Positions 5,006 through 5,760 of a stretch of 5,760 nucleotides of DNA are shown one piece after another. The stretch's first letter is position 1. Every line of letters starts with the position of its first letter. Both the position numbers and the translations under genes were made by a program. The stretch spans positions 1 through 5,760 of the forward strand of contig JAPYSD010000253.1 of assembly GCA_029936705.1 (NCBI GenBank), given 5' to 3'. The notes beneath the pieces are model-generated. The model was not told the origin of the DNA and made no database searches. It saw nothing but the letters and a program-made list of their open reading frames with translations. The stretch is from Croceicoccus sp. Its GTDB lineage: Bacteria; Pseudomonadota; Alphaproteobacteria; Sphingomonadales; Sphingomonadaceae.

Positions 5006-5172
5006 ACGGAACCGGAAGGAGCCGATCCGATCGCTTTCGTGGCCGTAATTCCTATCCGAACGACGAAAGACTCGCACGCAGCACCATTGATTTCAAGCGA
5101 ATAAGATAAATCCCGGAACCGGCGTGCCCCTGCAAACATTAAACTCGCGTTCACCTTGAGAGTGCCCGAGTT
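5006..5172. other. Upstream region of the glycosyltransferase; no gene or clear promoter seen
   Basis: The part near 5085-5110 and 5135-5150 is AT-richer (ATAAGATAAAT and AAACATTAAAC) and is where a plus-strand promoter would be expected, but no well-spaced -35/-10 pair could be assigned. No RNA gene or strong terminator was seen. Confidence 0.4.
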
Positions 5173-5760
5173 ATGCGAATTCTTGCGATTGCCCTTGGTG
5201 GATGCCTGCGTGCGCCGCCAGTCCGTTACGGCCTGACAGAAGATACCGGGGGGCACATTGCCTATATCCTTGGCGCGATGGGCGCGCTGGCACGCGATCC
5301 GCGGGTGGAGCGTGCCGATATTGTCACGCGGCTGTTCGACGATCCCGCGCTGGGCCGCATCCATGCGCAGCCGCGCGAGACGCTGTCGGGCAAGAGCGAC
5401 ATCATCCGGATCGACAGCGGCGACCGGCGCTATCTGGCAAAGGAGAACCTGGCGCGTGACCGCGCCGCGTTCACCCGTGCGCTGATCGAACATCTGCGTG
5501 CCGCGGACCAGCTGCCCGACATCATCCACGCCCATTTCGCCGATGCCGCCGATGTCGCGCGCCAAGTGCGCGATGCGCTGGGCGTTCCCTTCATCTATAC
5601 CGCCCATTCGCTGGCGCACGACAAGGCGCAAATGATGGACAGCAGCCCTTCGCTTGCCGCCCGACTGAAGGAGGAGGACCGCGCCATCGCGGCGGCGGAT
5701 GCCATCGTCGCCTCGTCGCGCGACGAGTGCGAGCGGCAGCTGCCCGCCTATCCCTCGGCC
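5173..5760 (+). CDS. GT4-type glycosyltransferase, sucrose-phosphate-synthase-like, N-terminal part, cut by window edge
   Basis: 196 residues from ATG 5173, open at the right edge. The N-terminal Rossmann domain of the sucrose-phosphate synthase/sucrose synthase/mannosylfructose-phosphate synthase group is recognisable. YGLTEDTGGHIAYILGAM (19-36) holds the glycine-rich nucleotide-sugar loop (DTGG). ADIVTRLFDDP (48-58) is the second strand region. DIIHAHFADAADVA (116-129) and PFIYTAHSLAHDK (139-151) match the conserved 'HAH(F/Y)ADA.DVA' and 'T(A/G)HSL..DK' blocks. The C-terminal donor-binding domain is outside the window, so the sugar transferred cannot be told. It should be cytoplasmic. The start has only a weak ribosome-binding site (GAGAG at 5158-5162). 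It diverges from the minus-strand cluster and need not belong to it. The opposite strand is open across much of this gene, but that reading has no recognisable domain and is a shadow. Confidence 0.9.
   Translation, partial: MRILAIALGGCLRAPPVRYGLTEDTGGHIAYILGAMGALARDPRVERADIVTRLFDDPALGRIHAQPRETLSGKSDIIRIDSGDRRYLAKENLARDRAAFTRALIEHLRAADQLPDIIHAHFADAADVARQVRDALGVPFIYTAHSLAHDKAQMMDSSPSLAARLKEEDRAIAAADAIVASSRDECERQLPAYPSA

Noticed and set aside
5002..5631. Minus-strand open frame of 209 codons opposite the glycosyltransferase
   Set aside because: No domain recognised in its main part, and the plus strand carries conserved glycosyltransferase motifs over the same bases.

Overview
The window is GC-rich DNA with strong ribosome-binding sites and tightly packed, overlapping genes. 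It looks like a bacterial chromosome, probably an alphaproteobacterium of the sphingomonad/erythrobacter type. That placement rests on overall protein character and codon use; no rRNA or other marker gene is present to prove it.

Layout. From about 4461 down to 1, everything is on the minus strand. It reads, in transcription order: a PAS-like/LuxR-type regulator (4461-3319); a secreted protein built from ten Asn/Asp/Ser-rich repeats (3149-2232); a small secreted protein sharing its C-terminal module (2169-1777); a C39-family cysteine peptidase lipoprotein (1780-1076); an unrecognised 240-residue protein with an RGGF double-glycine motif (1079-357); and the 5' part of an exported coiled-coil protein that runs off the left edge (313-1). 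The middle genes overlap by 4 bp (GTGA, then ATGA). A strong hairpin separates the repeat protein from the small one. To the right is a gap of about 700 bp holding dyad-symmetric sites and a degraded Fis-type helix-turn-helix fragment. A plus-strand sucrose-phosphate-synthase-like glycosyltransferase then starts at 5173 and runs off the right edge.

Interpretation. The minus-strand order (repetitive secreted subunit, smaller secreted subunit with the same C-terminal module, C39 peptidase, accessory protein, coiled-coil exported protein) parallels the fap functional-amyloid operon of Pseudomonas (fapB/fapC, fapD = C39-like peptidase, fapE, fapF = outer-membrane channel with an N-terminal coiled coil). 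The repeat sequence and the regulator do not look like the classical Pseudomonas components. The best reading is a divergent, possibly undescribed, fap-like fibre or surface-protein export system with its own LuxR-type regulator. This rests on architecture and gene order, not on a database match.
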